Shown here piece after piece: positions 17,149-25,467 of a DNA stretch of 64,000 bases. Made by a program: the position numbers and the translations under genes. The stretch lies in the NCBI RefSeq assembly GCF_049686335.1, contig NZ_JBAVHX010000004.1, positions 558,001 through 622,000 of the forward strand, in the 5' to 3' direction. The first letter of the stretch is position 1. Every line of letters begins with the position of its first letter. The notes below the pieces were generated by a model. It was not told where the DNA came from, did no database searches, and saw only the letters and a program-made list of their open reading frames with translations. Source of the DNA: Buttiauxella sp049686335. GTDB lineage: Bacteria; Pseudomonadota; Gammaproteobacteria; Enterobacterales; Enterobacteriaceae.

Positions 17149-17709
17149 ATGAAAAAGATAGTTTTAGCCGCAGCATTGATGCTCTGCGGATTAGTGGTGG
17201 GTTGTAACCAGCTAACGCAATACACCGTCAGCGAACAGGAAATCAACCAGGCGCTGCAAAAACGCAATAATTTCTCTAAGGATATTGGCCTGCCAGGCGT
17301 TGCCGATGCCCATATTGTTTTGAACAATTTATCCAGTGCCATTGGCCGCGAAGAAGCGAATAAAGTCACGTTAACGGGTGATGCTAATCTGGAAATGACT
17401 TCGCTTTTCGGCAATCAAAAAGCCAACATCAAGCTGAAACTCAAAGCGTTGCCAACCTTCAATAAAGAGCAAGGCGCGATTTATTTGCAAGAAATGGAAG
17501 TGGTCAACGCGACTGTCGAACCTGAAAAGATGCAAACCATTGTCCAGACACTCATTCCGTATCTGAATCAGTCGCTGCGCAATTACTTCAATCAACAACC
17601 GGCCTATGTGCTGGGTGAAGATCGTAGCACCGGTGAAAACCTGGCTAAAAAATACGCTAAAGGGATTGAAGTTAAGCCTGGCGAAATTGTCATTCCTTTC
17701 ACTGAGTAA
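17149..17709 (+). CDS. yceB: Lipoprotein YceB (DUF1439)
   Basis: A 186-residue predicted lipoprotein. The ATG at 17149 follows AAGGAACTCC and opens a lipoprotein signal ending LVVGC (Cys19: MKKIVLAAALMLCGLVVGC). The mature part (ISxAIGREEANKVTLTGDANLEMTSLFGNQKANIKLKLKALP) is the DUF1439 fold, related to lipid-binding SMP/BPI-like folds, but the role is not known. The neighbours are grxB and pyrC, as in E. coli. Confidence 0.95.
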   Translation: MKKIVLAAALMLCGLVVGCNQLTQYTVSEQEINQALQKRNNFSKDIGLPGVADAHIVLNNLSSAIGREEANKVTLTGDANLEMTSLFGNQKANIKLKLKALPTFNKEQGAIYLQEMEVVNATVEPEKMQTIVQTLIPYLNQSLRNYFNQQPAYVLGEDRSTGENLAKKYAKGIEVKPGEIVIPFTE

Positions 17710-17716
17710 TCCTGAT

Positions 17717-17748
17717 TTGTTGGGGGAGGATCGTCTCTCCCCCAACAA
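17717..17748. terminator. Strong hairpin after yceB
   Basis: TTGTTGGGGGAG and CTCCCCCAACAA form a 12-base-pair perfect stem around an eight-base loop, 7 bases after the yceB stop. It is followed by AAAATCTC rather than a T-run, so it is a 3'-end hairpin or weak terminator, not a textbook intrinsic terminator. Confidence 0.55.
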
Positions 17749-17770
17749 AATCTCAACGAAAATGGTGCAA

Positions 17771-17786
17771 AGCGAAACGTTTGCGC
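17771..17786 (+). promoter_or_regulatory. PurR operator of pyrC
   Basis: AGCGAAACGTTTGCGC closely matches the PurR consensus ACGCAAACGTTTGCGT and is centred on the palindromic AACGTT. It lies just upstream of the pyrC -10 region. Known biology: pyrC of E. coli is repressed by PurR with purine corepressor. Confidence 0.82.
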
Positions 17787-17787
17787 T

Positions 17788-17843
17788 TATTCTTTGTGTC
17801 CGGCACAAATCATCGTTAAATCCTTCCTAGCCGGAGCACTTTC
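17788..17843 (+). promoter_or_regulatory. pyrC -10 and start-site-switch leader hairpin
   Basis: A -10-like TATTCT at 17788-17793 is followed by GTGTCCGGC. The CCGGC at 17800-17804 can pair with GCCGG at 17830-17834, which overlaps the ribosome binding site GGAG. In E. coli, high CTP favours starting at the C residues and making this hairpin; low CTP shifts the start to the G and removes it. All parts needed for that mechanism are visible here. Confidence 0.8.
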
Positions 17844-18890
17844 ATGACCGTATTACCTCAGGTATTAAAAATTCGCCGCCCAGACGACTGGCATGTTCAC
17901 CTTCGTGATGGTGAGATGCTAAAAACGGTGGTGCCTTATACCAGCGAAATTTATGGTCGCGCGATTGTTATGCCAAACCTGGTGCCACCGGTTACAACGG
18001 TCGAAGCGGCCATTGCCTATCGTCAGCGTATTCTGGATGCGGTGCCGCAAGGGCATAATTTCGAGCCTTTGATGACCTGTTATCTCACCGACTCTTTAGA
18101 TCCGAATGAAGTTGAACGTGGGTTTAATGAAGGCGTGTTTACCGCAGCAAAACTCTATCCTGCCAATGCGACCACCAACTCAAGCCATGGTGTCACCAGC
18201 ACCGCCGCGATTTTACCGGTGCTTGAGCGCATGCAAAAAATGGGTATGCCGCTGCTTATCCATGGCGAAGTGACTCACGCTGATATTGATATTTTTGACC
18301 GTGAAGCGCGTTTTATCGATACCGTTATGGAGCCGCTGCGTAAGCAATTGCCGGAACTGAAAGTGGTGTTTGAACACATCACCACCAAAGATACCGCGCA
18401 GTATGTGAAGGAAGGAAATTCCCTGCTTGCCGCGACCATTACTCCGCAGCACCTGATGTTTAACCGCAACCACATGTTGGTTGGGGGTGTGCGCCCTCAC
18501 CTGTATTGCTTGCCGATTTTAAAACGCAGCGTTCACCAGGAAGCGTTGCGCGAACTGGTTGCCAGCGGATGCGACCGCGTATTCCTCGGCACAGATTCCG
18601 CGCCACACGCGCGTCATCGTAAAGAAGCCAGCTGTGGTTGTGCGGGTTGCTTTAACGCCCCGTCAGCGCTGGGTGCTTACGCGACGGTATTTGAAGAGAT
18701 GAACGCGCTGAGCCACTTTGAAGCCTTTACCTCGCTCAATGGCCCGCGTTTCTATGGCCTGCCGGTGAATGAAGAAACGATTGAGCTGGTACGTACGCCG
18801 GTTCAAATGCCAGAAACTATCGCCACCAGCGATGACAGCATCGTGCCGTTCCTCGCCGGTGAGCAAGTTAACTGGTCAGTAAAAGCTTAA
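17844..18890 (+). CDS. pyrC: Dihydroorotase PyrC
   Basis: PyrC closes carbamoyl-aspartate to dihydroorotate, the third step of pyrimidine synthesis. It is 348 residues. Metal ligands are in DDWHVHLRDGEM (H17, H19), LLIHGEVTH and VVFEHITT, and the catalytic aspartate is in FLGTDSAPHARHRKE. The lysine expected to be carbamylated is in VFTAAKLYPANATTNSSHG. Its leader carries both PurR and CTP-sensing control sites. Confidence 0.98.
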   Translation: MTVLPQVLKIRRPDDWHVHLRDGEMLKTVVPYTSEIYGRAIVMPNLVPPVTTVEAAIAYRQRILDAVPQGHNFEPLMTCYLTDSLDPNEVERGFNEGVFTAAKLYPANATTNSSHGVTSTAAILPVLERMQKMGMPLLIHGEVTHADIDIFDREARFIDTVMEPLRKQLPELKVVFEHITTKDTAQYVKEGNSLLAATITPQHLMFNRNHMLVGGVRPHLYCLPILKRSVHQEALRELVASGCDRVFLGTDSAPHARHRKEASCGCAGCFNAPSALGAYATVFEEMNALSHFEAFTSLNGPRFYGLPVNEETIELVRTPVQMPETIATSDDSIVPFLAGEQVNWSVKA

Positions 18891-18925
18891 TTTTAATGCC
18901 CCCTGTTGCATACTGAACAATATAG

Positions 18926-18941
18926 CTGTATACATATACAG
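18926..18941 (+). promoter_or_regulatory. LexA (SOS) box of dinI
   Basis: CTGTATACATATACAG fits the LexA consensus CTGT-(AT-rich 8)-ACAG with perfect dyad symmetry. It belongs to dinI, but the ATG is 148 bp away because an ERIC element lies between them. Confidence 0.9.
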
Positions 18942-18951
18942 TATATTATTA

Positions 18952-19072
18952 ACCCTAAAGAATTCGAGTTGCATTGCGGCGGCAAGAGAACGAATTACGA
19001 TGAACTTTCATCGGTAAGTGATTCGGGTGACTCAACGCCGCCAACAAAGATATAACTTGAAGTATGACGGGT
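18952..19072. repeat. ERIC element in the dinI leader
   Basis: This 121-bp copy runs from ACCC to GGGT. It contains AATTCGAGTTGCA, GGTAAGTGATTCGGGTGA and ATAACTTGAAGTATGACG, matching the ERIC pattern, although its central part differs from the 9.7 and 24.9 kb copies. TATTA occurs on both sides (18944-18948 and 19072-19076) and may mark the insertion point. It lies wholly between the LexA box and the dinI ribosome binding site. Confidence 0.88.
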
Positions 19073-19088
19073 ATTACAGGGGGCTGTT

Positions 19089-19334
19089 ATGCGTATTGAA
19101 GTCACTATTGCCAAAACTACATCTCTGCCACCAGGCGCTATTGACGCGCTTGCGACCGAACTTTCTCGCCGGGTTACTCAGCATTATCCTGAGAACGAAA
19201 ACCACGTTCAGGTGCGTTATGCCGCGGCAAATAACCTGTCGGTGTTAGGGGCGAGTAAAGAAGATCGCGACCGTATTAGTGAAATATTGCAAGAGACCTG
19301 GGAAAGCGCTGACGACTGGTTTGCTGCGGATTAA
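19089..19334 (+). CDS. dinI: DNA damage-inducible protein DinI
   Basis: DinI binds RecA filaments and tunes the SOS response. The 81-residue product equals the E. coli length: MRIEVTIAKTTSLPPGAIDALATELSRRV and the acidic C-terminal helix SEILQETWESADDWFAAD, which mimics DNA for RecA. The ribosome binding site AGGGGG lies 7 bases before the ATG. Expression is predicted to be LexA-controlled, but the transcript would carry a folded ERIC leader. Confidence 0.97.
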   Translation: MRIEVTIAKTTSLPPGAIDALATELSRRVTQHYPENENHVQVRYAAANNLSVLGASKEDRDRISEILQETWESADDWFAAD

Positions 19335-19412
19335 AACTCATCATGGAAGGTGGCCGGCTTAACATTGAGTCGCTGCTCATTTCAGGTAAAAAATTCCCTC
19401 GTTGTTTTTATG

Positions 19413-19437
19413 CCGGGTGTCGCCATCCGGTTTTTTT
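19413..19437 (+). terminator. Intrinsic terminator downstream of dinI
   Basis: CCGGGTG-TCG-CCATCCGG forms a stem-loop and is followed by seven T residues. It lies 79 bases after the dinI stop. Confidence 0.8.
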
Positions 19438-19702
19438 GTATTTAAATGATCTCGCCAAATAAAAATCCCACGTTAAATATTCAGTTCGAAGAATAACCAA
19501 CAAACTCAGAATTCACTGATTTAAGAAACCATAAACGCCGAATTAATGAACAAATAAACCCTTTAATGTAAAAAAAGTGTTGCAGGGTATTTATTTCTCC
19601 GTCGAAATAGCTTAATCATTGATATACTTAACTGGCTTCACATTAAACAAGCATTAAACCTCGCGAACCGTTGTCTTAAACACACGTATAAAAGGGGTTA
19701 TG
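19438..19702. promoter_or_regulatory. AT-rich upstream region of bssS
   Basis: Together with the dinI terminator this fills a 368-bp gene-free gap. It is AT-rich and has no convincing ORF. A -10-like TATACT lies at 19623-19628, within GATATACTTAACTGGC, about 75 bases before the bssS start, but I see no good -35 partner. No repeat was recognised in it. Confidence 0.45.
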
Positions 19703-19957
19703 ATGGAAAAAAATAGTGATGTTATCCAGACCCATCCCCTTGTCGGATGGGACATCAGCACCGTAGATAGCTACGACGCGCTGATGCTTCGCCTGCACTA
19801 CCTGACCTCGAATACGCAAAAGCACGACGAAACTGAAATCGGTCAAACTTTATGGCTGACCACGGATGTTGCCCGGCAATTTATATCAATTCTTGAAGCC
19901 GGCATTGCTAAGATTGAATCCAGTGATTACCAGGTAAGCGATTATCGTAAGCATTGA
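19703..19957 (+). CDS. bssS: Biofilm regulator BssS (YceP)
   Basis: A small 84-residue protein linked in E. coli to biofilm formation and indole/AI-2 dependent expression; its biochemical action is unknown. The sequence MEKNSDVIQTHPLVGWDISTVDSYDALMLRLHYLTSN and GQTLWLTTDVARQFISILEAGIAKIES is close to the E. coli protein. Two ATGs lie in tandem; the second (19703) fits the family start and better spacing from GGGG. It is followed by an intrinsic terminator. Confidence 0.95.
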   Translation: MEKNSDVIQTHPLVGWDISTVDSYDALMLRLHYLTSNTQKHDETEIGQTLWLTTDVARQFISILEAGIAKIESSDYQVSDYRKH

Positions 19958-19983
19958 TTGTCGATGCTGCCCAAATAACGCAA

Positions 19984-20010
19984 GGCACCGAAAAGGTGCC
20001 TTTTTTATTT
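19984..20010 (+). terminator. Intrinsic terminator of bssS
   Basis: GGCACC-GAAAA-GGTGCC followed by TTTTTTATTTTT, 27 bases after the bssS stop. Confidence 0.92.
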
Positions 20011-20086
20011 TTCAGGTTTGCTTAATTGCCAGCTAACCGGGAATTAATTACCCTGCTATATAATTTCTGTCAGAGAGAACAGTGTC

Positions 20087-21208
20087 ATGCATTATGATCT
20101 TATCATCGTCGGAAGTGGTTCTGTAGGCGCAGCTGCCGGGTGCTATGCAACACATTCCGGCTTGAACGTCCTGATGATCGATAGTTGCCATCCACCTCAT
20201 CAACAAGGTAGCCACCACGGCGATACCCGCCTGATGCGCCACGCCTATGGCGAAGGGGAAAAATATGTCCCTCTGGTATTACGCGCGCAAAAACTGTGGG
20301 ATGCATTACAAGAAATCAGCGGCGAGAAAGTGTTTCATCGGACCGGCGTGATTAACCTCGGTCCGTCTGATTCAACGTTTATCTCCACCGTGCAGCGCAG
20401 TGCGCAAAACTGGTCATTGCCGCTAGAAACGTTAAGCGCGCAAGAAGTGATGACCCGCTGGCCGCAAATAACCGTTCCCGAAAACTATCTTGGCTTGTTT
20501 GAGCCCAACTCTGGCGTACTGCGTAGCGAACTGGCGGTTAAGACCTACATTCGACTGGCAAACCAGGGTGGCTGTGCGCAGCTGTTTAATTGCCCGGTAA
20601 CCGAAATCCGTCATACCGCCGAAGGTGTGGTGGTCAACACGCCAGAAGGTGAATTTACTGCGGATAAACTGCTGGTCAGTGCCGGAACCTGGGTCACGAA
20701 ACTGTTACCTGAACTGCCTGTCTCCCCGGTGCGTAAAATCTTCAGCTGGCATCAGGCGGATGGACGCTACAGTGAAAAAAATCATTTCCCTGCTTTTACC
20801 GCCGAACTGCCAGATGGCAACCAGTATTACGGTTTCCCGGCGGGTGAAGATAACGAGCTGAAGCTGGGCAAACATAATGGTGGTCAACAAATAAGCGAGC
20901 CACAACAGCGTAAGCCGTTTGGTGCCGTTGCAACTGACGGAAGTGAAGTGTTCAGCTTCTTACGCCAGATAATGCCAGGCGTTGGCGTCTGCATGCATGG
21001 TGCCGCTTGCACGTATGATATGTCACCGGATGAAGACTTTATAATTGATACCCTGCCGGGCCATGACAACACACTGGTGATCACCGGTCTAAGTGGACAC
21101 GGCTTTAAGTTCGCCTCGGTGCTGGGGGAGATAGCCTGCCAGTTTGCGTTAGGCAAAGAGTCGAGTTTCGATCTGACGCCATTTTCGCTTGCGCGTTTTA
21201 AGTCGTGA
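20087..21208 (+). CDS. solA: N-methyl-L-tryptophan oxidase SolA
   Basis: SolA oxidatively demethylates N-methyltryptophan (and sarcosine poorly), releasing formaldehyde and H2O2. It is 373 residues. The FAD-binding GxGxxG-type motif is in DLIIVGSGSVGAAAGCYATHSG at the N-terminus, and a cysteine in GAACTYDMSPDEDF corresponds to the site of covalent flavin attachment in the monomeric sarcosine oxidase family. The gene stands alone; a TATAAT at 20059-20064 may be its -10 element. Confidence 0.94.
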   Translation: MHYDLIIVGSGSVGAAAGCYATHSGLNVLMIDSCHPPHQQGSHHGDTRLMRHAYGEGEKYVPLVLRAQKLWDALQEISGEKVFHRTGVINLGPSDSTFISTVQRSAQNWSLPLETLSAQEVMTRWPQITVPENYLGLFEPNSGVLRSELAVKTYIRLANQGGCAQLFNCPVTEIRHTAEGVVVNTPEGEFTADKLLVSAGTWVTKLLPELPVSPVRKIFSWHQADGRYSEKNHFPAFTAELPDGNQYYGFPAGEDNELKLGKHNGGQQISEPQQRKPFGAVATDGSEVFSFLRQIMPGVGVCMHGAACTYDMSPDEDFIIDTLPGHDNTLVITGLSGHGFKFASVLGEIACQFALGKESSFDLTPFSLARFKS

Positions 21209-21233
21209 TCGAGGAGGGGTAAGATGTAATACG

Positions 21234-21259
21234 GTCGGATAAGCGAAGCGCCTTCCGAC
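21234..21259. repeat. REP-type palindrome between convergent solA and trhO
   Basis: GTCGGATAAGCGAAGCGCCTTCCGAC is an imperfect inverted repeat of the REP type seen elsewhere in this window. It lies between the stops of solA (plus) and trhO (minus). Confidence 0.7.
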
Positions 21260-21286
21260 CTGGGAAAGAAGTTTACCCCTTTGCTC

Positions 21287-22336
21287 TTACTTAGGCTCCG
21301 GGATCCCTAACGTCGTATTCAACGCACCGCGGGATTTGTTGAAAATCTTATTACCGTTTTCCCGTCCTGCACGACGACGACGCTGCTCTTCCGGAGACAG
21401 AGCCAGTTCTTCACGGCAAATGTCGCTACAGCATCCGGCAAATTTCTCAGCACAGCTCGGGCACTGAATAAACAGCAGATGGCAGCCGTCATTTTTGCAG
21501 TTGGTATGGTTGTCGCAAGACGCGCCACACTGATGGCAATGAGCAATCACTTCATCAGAAATTCGCTCGCCCATACGTTCGTCGAAAACAAAGTTTTTGC
21601 CGACAAAACGCACCGGAATGCCCTGTTCACGCGCACGTCGTGCGTACTCGATGATCCCGCCTTCAATGTGATAAACATTCTTAAAACCATTGTGCAGCAT
21701 CCAGGCGCTGGCTTTCTCGCAGCGGATCCCACCCGTACAATACATGACAATTTTCTTGTCTTTGTCTTCCTGCAACATGTCGACCGCTTTTGGCAACTGT
21801 TCACGGAAAGTATCTGCGGGGATTTCCATCGCATCCTGGAAATGGCCCACTTCGTATTCGTAATGGTTGCGCATATCGATAAACACCGCTTCCGGGTCGT
21901 CGAGCATGGCATTCACGTCTGCCGCTTTGAGATAAGCGCCGACATTACTGGCATCAAATGACGGGTCATCAATGCCATCCGCGACTATACGGTCACGGAC
22001 TTTCATGCGTAATACCCAAAACGATTTGCCGTCGTCTTCGAGGGCAATATTCAGTCGCACGCCATTTAGCGCAGGATGAAAACCGTTAAGTGCTTCGCGG
22101 AATGACTCTACACGGCTTTGTGGAACGCTGATTTGCGCGTTAATCCCTTCATGGGCGAGGTAGACGCGGCCAAAGACATTTAACGAAGTAAATGCCTGGT
22201 AAAGTGCATCGCGTGTGGTTTTTGGATCTTCAATGGTGAAGTACTTATAGAATGAGATCGTTGTGCGCGGCTCGGTTTCAGCCAGCATGCGTACACGCAG
22301 TTCTTCATTCGATATGCGGTTGTGTAACACTGGCAT
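21287..22336 (-). CDS. trhO: tRNA uridine(34) hydroxylase TrhO (YceA)
   Basis: TrhO makes 5-hydroxyuridine at position 34 of certain tRNAs in an oxygen-dependent reaction, parallel to the prephenate-dependent TrhP route. The ATG at 22336 gives 349 residues starting MPVLHNRISNEELRVRML. The rhodanese domain (about 130-225) holds the cysteine in KIVMYCTGGIRCEKASAWML. The cysteine-rich part that follows (CHQCGASCDNHTNCKNDGCHLLFIQCPSCAEKFAGCCSDIC) looks metal-binding. It is divergent from lpxL. Confidence 0.96.
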   Translation of the reverse strand: MPVLHNRISNEELRVRMLAETEPRTTISFYKYFTIEDPKTTRDALYQAFTSLNVFGRVYLAHEGINAQISVPQSRVESFREALNGFHPALNGVRLNIALEDDGKSFWVLRMKVRDRIVADGIDDPSFDASNVGAYLKAADVNAMLDDPEAVFIDMRNHYEYEVGHFQDAMEIPADTFREQLPKAVDMLQEDKDKKIVMYCTGGIRCEKASAWMLHNGFKNVYHIEGGIIEYARRAREQGIPVRFVGKNFVFDERMGERISDEVIAHCHQCGASCDNHTNCKNDGCHLLFIQCPSCAEKFAGCCSDICREELALSPEEQRRRRAGRENGNKIFNKSRGALNTTLGIPEPK

Positions 22337-22565
22337 GGTGTTCGCTCGGCAATCGTAGAGAAAAAAGTGGGCTGCATCATATAGCAATTAACGTTAATTT
22401 ACATCCCTGCATTTTGCGTAACATTTCACTTATCTCTGCACGCCAAAAACAACAACTGGTGGAATATCAAGCATTCTGCACCCGTTAATTTTGGATGTTC
22501 CCTTATTAATGTCACAATAGTGTGACTCAAGAAGATCCGGCATTTGCCGTCACAATAGGTTTTAC

Positions 22566-23486
22566 ATGACGAACTTACCGCAATTCTCGCGCGCACTGCT
22601 TCATCCCCGCTATTGGGGAACCTGGTTGGGTATTGGCTTACTTTATTTAATTACTCTGCTCCCTTACCCAGTCATTTACCGGCTCGGACGCGGCCTTGGA
22701 CGACTTGCCAGGCGATTTATGAAACGTCGCGTCAGAATTACCCGCCGCAATCTTGAACTCGCCTTTCCCCACAAAACAGCGGAAGAACGCGAATACTATC
22801 TCGAGAAAAATTTCGAATCTGTCGGACTCGGCCTGATGGAAACCGGCATTGCCTGGTTCTGGCCAACCTGGCGTATTCAGCGCTGGTGTGATGTTTCCGG
22901 TGTCGATCAAATCCATGCGGTGCAAGAGGCCAAACGCGGCGTGCTGCTGATTGGTATTCACTTCCTGACGCTTGAATTAGGCGCTCGCATGTTCGGTATG
23001 AACACGCCAGGCATCGGTGTTTATCGCCCCAATGACAATCCCCTACTCGACTGGTTACAGACCTGGGGCCGGATGCGTTCAAACAAAAGCATGATTGACC
23101 GTAAAGACCTAAAAGGGATGATTCGTGCCCTTAAGCAGGGCGAAATCATCTGGTATGCACCCGATCACGACTACGGTCCACGCGGTAGTGTTTTCGTCCC
23201 TTTCTTTGGCGTCGATGAGGCAGCTACCACCATGGGGACATACACTCTTGCACGTATGTCGGGTGCCGCGATAGTACCGATGGTTCCACGCCGAAAACCT
23301 GACGGCAAAGGGTATGAACTGATTATTCTGCCCGCTGAGTTTTCCCCGCCGCTGGAAACACCGGAAGGCACGGCAATCTGGATGAATAAAATCATCGAGC
23401 AATGCATTATGATGGCACCCGAGCAGTACATGTGGCTGCATCGCCGCTTTAAAACGCGCCCCGAAGGTGCGCCTTCGCGCTATTAA
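22566..23486 (+). CDS. lpxL: Lipid A lauroyl acyltransferase LpxL (HtrB)
   Basis: LpxL transfers laurate from acyl-ACP to the 2' hydroxymyristate of Kdo2-lipid IVA at the inner face of the inner membrane. It is 306 residues, equal to E. coli, with one N-terminal membrane segment (GTWLGIGLLYLITLLPYPVIY) and the catalytic HX4E motif H132-FLTL-E137. It is divergent from trhO with a 229-bp gap. Confidence 0.97.
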   Translation: MTNLPQFSRALLHPRYWGTWLGIGLLYLITLLPYPVIYRLGRGLGRLARRFMKRRVRITRRNLELAFPHKTAEEREYYLEKNFESVGLGLMETGIAWFWPTWRIQRWCDVSGVDQIHAVQEAKRGVLLIGIHFLTLELGARMFGMNTPGIGVYRPNDNPLLDWLQTWGRMRSNKSMIDRKDLKGMIRALKQGEIIWYAPDHDYGPRGSVFVPFFGVDEAATTMGTYTLARMSGAAIVPMVPRRKPDGKGYELIILPAEFSPPLETPEGTAIWMNKIIEQCIMMAPEQYMWLHRRFKTRPEGAPSRY

Positions 23487-23629
23487 TCTCGATCGCCAGG
23501 TGGCGTTCTGCCACCCTTTAGTCATTCTAAAATTGTGTTTTAGAAACATTGCCCCACTTCAACAACAAGCGCATAATTAGCAAGGTAATAATTTCTCAGC
23601 ACATCTTCTTTGCACCGAACTGGAGTTTT

Positions 23630-24862
23630 ATGACTCTTCCCGAGAGCACTGGCACGATCAACTGGAAACGAAATCTCACCGTTGCATGGCTTGGGTGTTT
23701 TCTCACCGGCGTCGCCTTTAGCCTGGTTATGCCGTTCCTCCCGCTCTATGTCGAACATCTGGGCGTGACCGGACATAGCGCACTTAACATGTGGTCTGGG
23801 GTGGTTTTCAGTATCACCTTTTTGTTCTCAGCCATCGCATCACCTTTCTGGGGCGGACTCGCCGACCGCAAAGGCCGCAAGATAATGCTGCTGCGTTCAG
23901 CACTAGGAATGTCCATCGTGATGGTGCTGATGGGCTTTGCGAGCAATATCTGGCAATTTCTCGCCCTTCGCGCCCTGCTCGGGCTATTGGGCGGCTTTGT
24001 TCCTAACGCAAACGCGCTGATTGCCACCCAAGTCCCGCGTCATAAAAGTGGCTGGGCGTTGGGCACGCTGTCGACTGGCGGTGTGAGTGGTGCACTTCTG
24101 GGGCCGATGATTGGCGGTTTTCTGGCGGATACCTACGGCCTGCGCCCGGTATTTTTCATCACCGCCAGCGTGCTGTTTACCTGTTTCGTGTTTACCTTGT
24201 TTTGTATTCGCGAGCAGTTTACCCCCGTCAACAAGAAGGACATGCTGCATGCACGCCAGGTCTTCACTTCACTTAAAAACCCGCGCCTGGTGCTAAGTCT
24301 TTTTGTCACCACCATGATTATTCAGGTAGCGACCGGCTCTATCGCACCGATTCTGACGCTATATGTGCGTGAGCTGGCGGGGAATGTCAGCAATCTGGCA
24401 TTTATCAGCGGGATGATAGCTTCTGTGCCAGGCGTGGCTGCTTTGATCAGTGCGCCACGGTTGGGGAAACTGGGTGACAGAATTGGCCCTGAAAGAATTT
24501 TAATTTGCGCCCTGGTCGTTTCCGTCTTGTTGCTGATCCCAATGTCGATGGTGCAAAATCCCTGGCAATTAGGGGTGCTCCGTTTTCTGTTGGGTGCCGC
24601 GGATGGCGCACTGCTTCCTGCCGTTCAAACTCTGCTTATTTACAACTCCAGCAACCAGATCGCCGGGAGAATATTCAGCTACAACCAGTCATTTCGTGAT
24701 ATTGGTAACGTCACCGGCCCGTTAGTCGGGGCGGCAGTTTCAGCCAGTTACGGCTTCCGCACGGTGTTTTTAGTCACCGCCTGCGTCGTACTCTTCAACG
24801 CGCTTTACTCATGGATTACCCTGCGCCGCCCAACCGCTCGCGCACGGGTTTTAGAAGAGTAA
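23630..24862 (+). CDS. mdtG: MFS multidrug transporter MdtG
   Basis: MdtG is a DHA1-type inner-membrane drug exporter; in E. coli overexpression gives fosfomycin and deoxycholate resistance. The ATG at 23630, after CTGGAGTTTT, gives 410 residues starting MTLPESTGTINWKRNLTVAWLGCFL. The MFS motif is in FWGGLADRKGRKIMLLRSALGM, and 12 hydrophobic segments are evident. The gene ends 5 bp before an ERIC element, which separates it from msyB. Confidence 0.95.
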   Translation: MTLPESTGTINWKRNLTVAWLGCFLTGVAFSLVMPFLPLYVEHLGVTGHSALNMWSGVVFSITFLFSAIASPFWGGLADRKGRKIMLLRSALGMSIVMVLMGFASNIWQFLALRALLGLLGGFVPNANALIATQVPRHKSGWALGTLSTGGVSGALLGPMIGGFLADTYGLRPVFFITASVLFTCFVFTLFCIREQFTPVNKKDMLHARQVFTSLKNPRLVLSLFVTTMIIQVATGSIAPILTLYVRELAGNVSNLAFISGMIASVPGVAALISAPRLGKLGDRIGPERILICALVVSVLLLIPMSMVQNPWQLGVLRFLLGAADGALLPAVQTLLIYNSSNQIAGRIFSYNQSFRDIGNVTGPLVGAAVSASYGFRTVFLVTACVVLFNALYSWITLRRPTARARVLEE

Positions 24863-24867
24863 CGCCC

Positions 24868-24996
24868 TAATCCTCTAAATAATTCAAGTTGCAGGAAGGC
24901 GGCCAGCCCGTAAGTCGCCAGGAGCATAGATAACTATGTGACTGGGGCGCACGGGTGAAGCCAACGCGCCTGCGGCTCGAAGTATGACGAGGATTA
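24868..24996. repeat. ERIC element between mdtG and msyB
   Basis: The core is 121 bp (24872-24992), the same length as the copies at 9.67 and 18.95 kb. The palindromic ends extend to TAATCCTC / GAGGATTA. It contains CCAGGAGCATAGATAACTA and TGTGACTGGGGCGCACGGG, the classic ERIC centre. It is the best-preserved copy in the window. Confidence 0.94.
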
Positions 24997-25089
24997 AATC
25001 TCATACTTGCAACTTTGCGAAGAGCGTCAACAATTAACTTGAAATCGCGCCGTAGCGCCCACCCTGACCTGTATGAAAAGGAGATGATT

Positions 25090-25464
25090 ATGAGCCTGTA
25101 CGCGACACTGGAAGAGGCCATTGATGCCGCTCGCGAGCTTTTCCTCGTTGATAACCCTGAGCTTGATGAAGAGAGTGCCAGCGTTCAACAACTGAACATT
25201 CAGAAATACATTCTTCAGGACGGGGATATTATGTGGCAAGCCGAGTTCTTTGCTGATGACAGTGAGGATGGAGAATGCTTGCCAATGGTCAGCGGGGAAG
25301 CAGCGCAGAGCGTCTTTGATGGCGACTACGACGAAATTGAGTTACGTCAGGAGTGGATTGAAGAAAATACGCTGCATGAATGGGACGAAGGTGAATTCCA
25401 ACTGGAGCCGCCTCTGGATACCGAAGAAGGACAGACTGCGGCTGATGAATGGGATGAACGATAA
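25090..25464 (+). CDS. msyB: Acidic protein MsyB
   Basis: MsyB is a small, strongly acidic protein that suppresses secY and secA defects when overproduced in E. coli; its normal role is unclear. The ATG at 25090 is chosen over the one at 25084, because AAGGAG directly abuts the earlier ATG and is well spaced for the later one. The result is 124 residues, the E. coli length. Most of the C-terminal half is D/E-rich (GDYDEIELRQEWIEENTLHEWDEGEFQLEPPLDTEEG). Confidence 0.95.
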   Translation: MSLYATLEEAIDAARELFLVDNPELDEESASVQQLNIQKYILQDGDIMWQAEFFADDSEDGECLPMVSGEAAQSVFDGDYDEIELRQEWIEENTLHEWDEGEFQLEPPLDTEEGQTAADEWDER

Positions 25465-25467
25465 GAT

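Noticed and set aside
19018..19248. 76-codon frame overlapping the dinI start
   Set aside because: Starts inside the ERIC element and reads dinI in another frame; dinI itself is complete with a good ribosome binding site.
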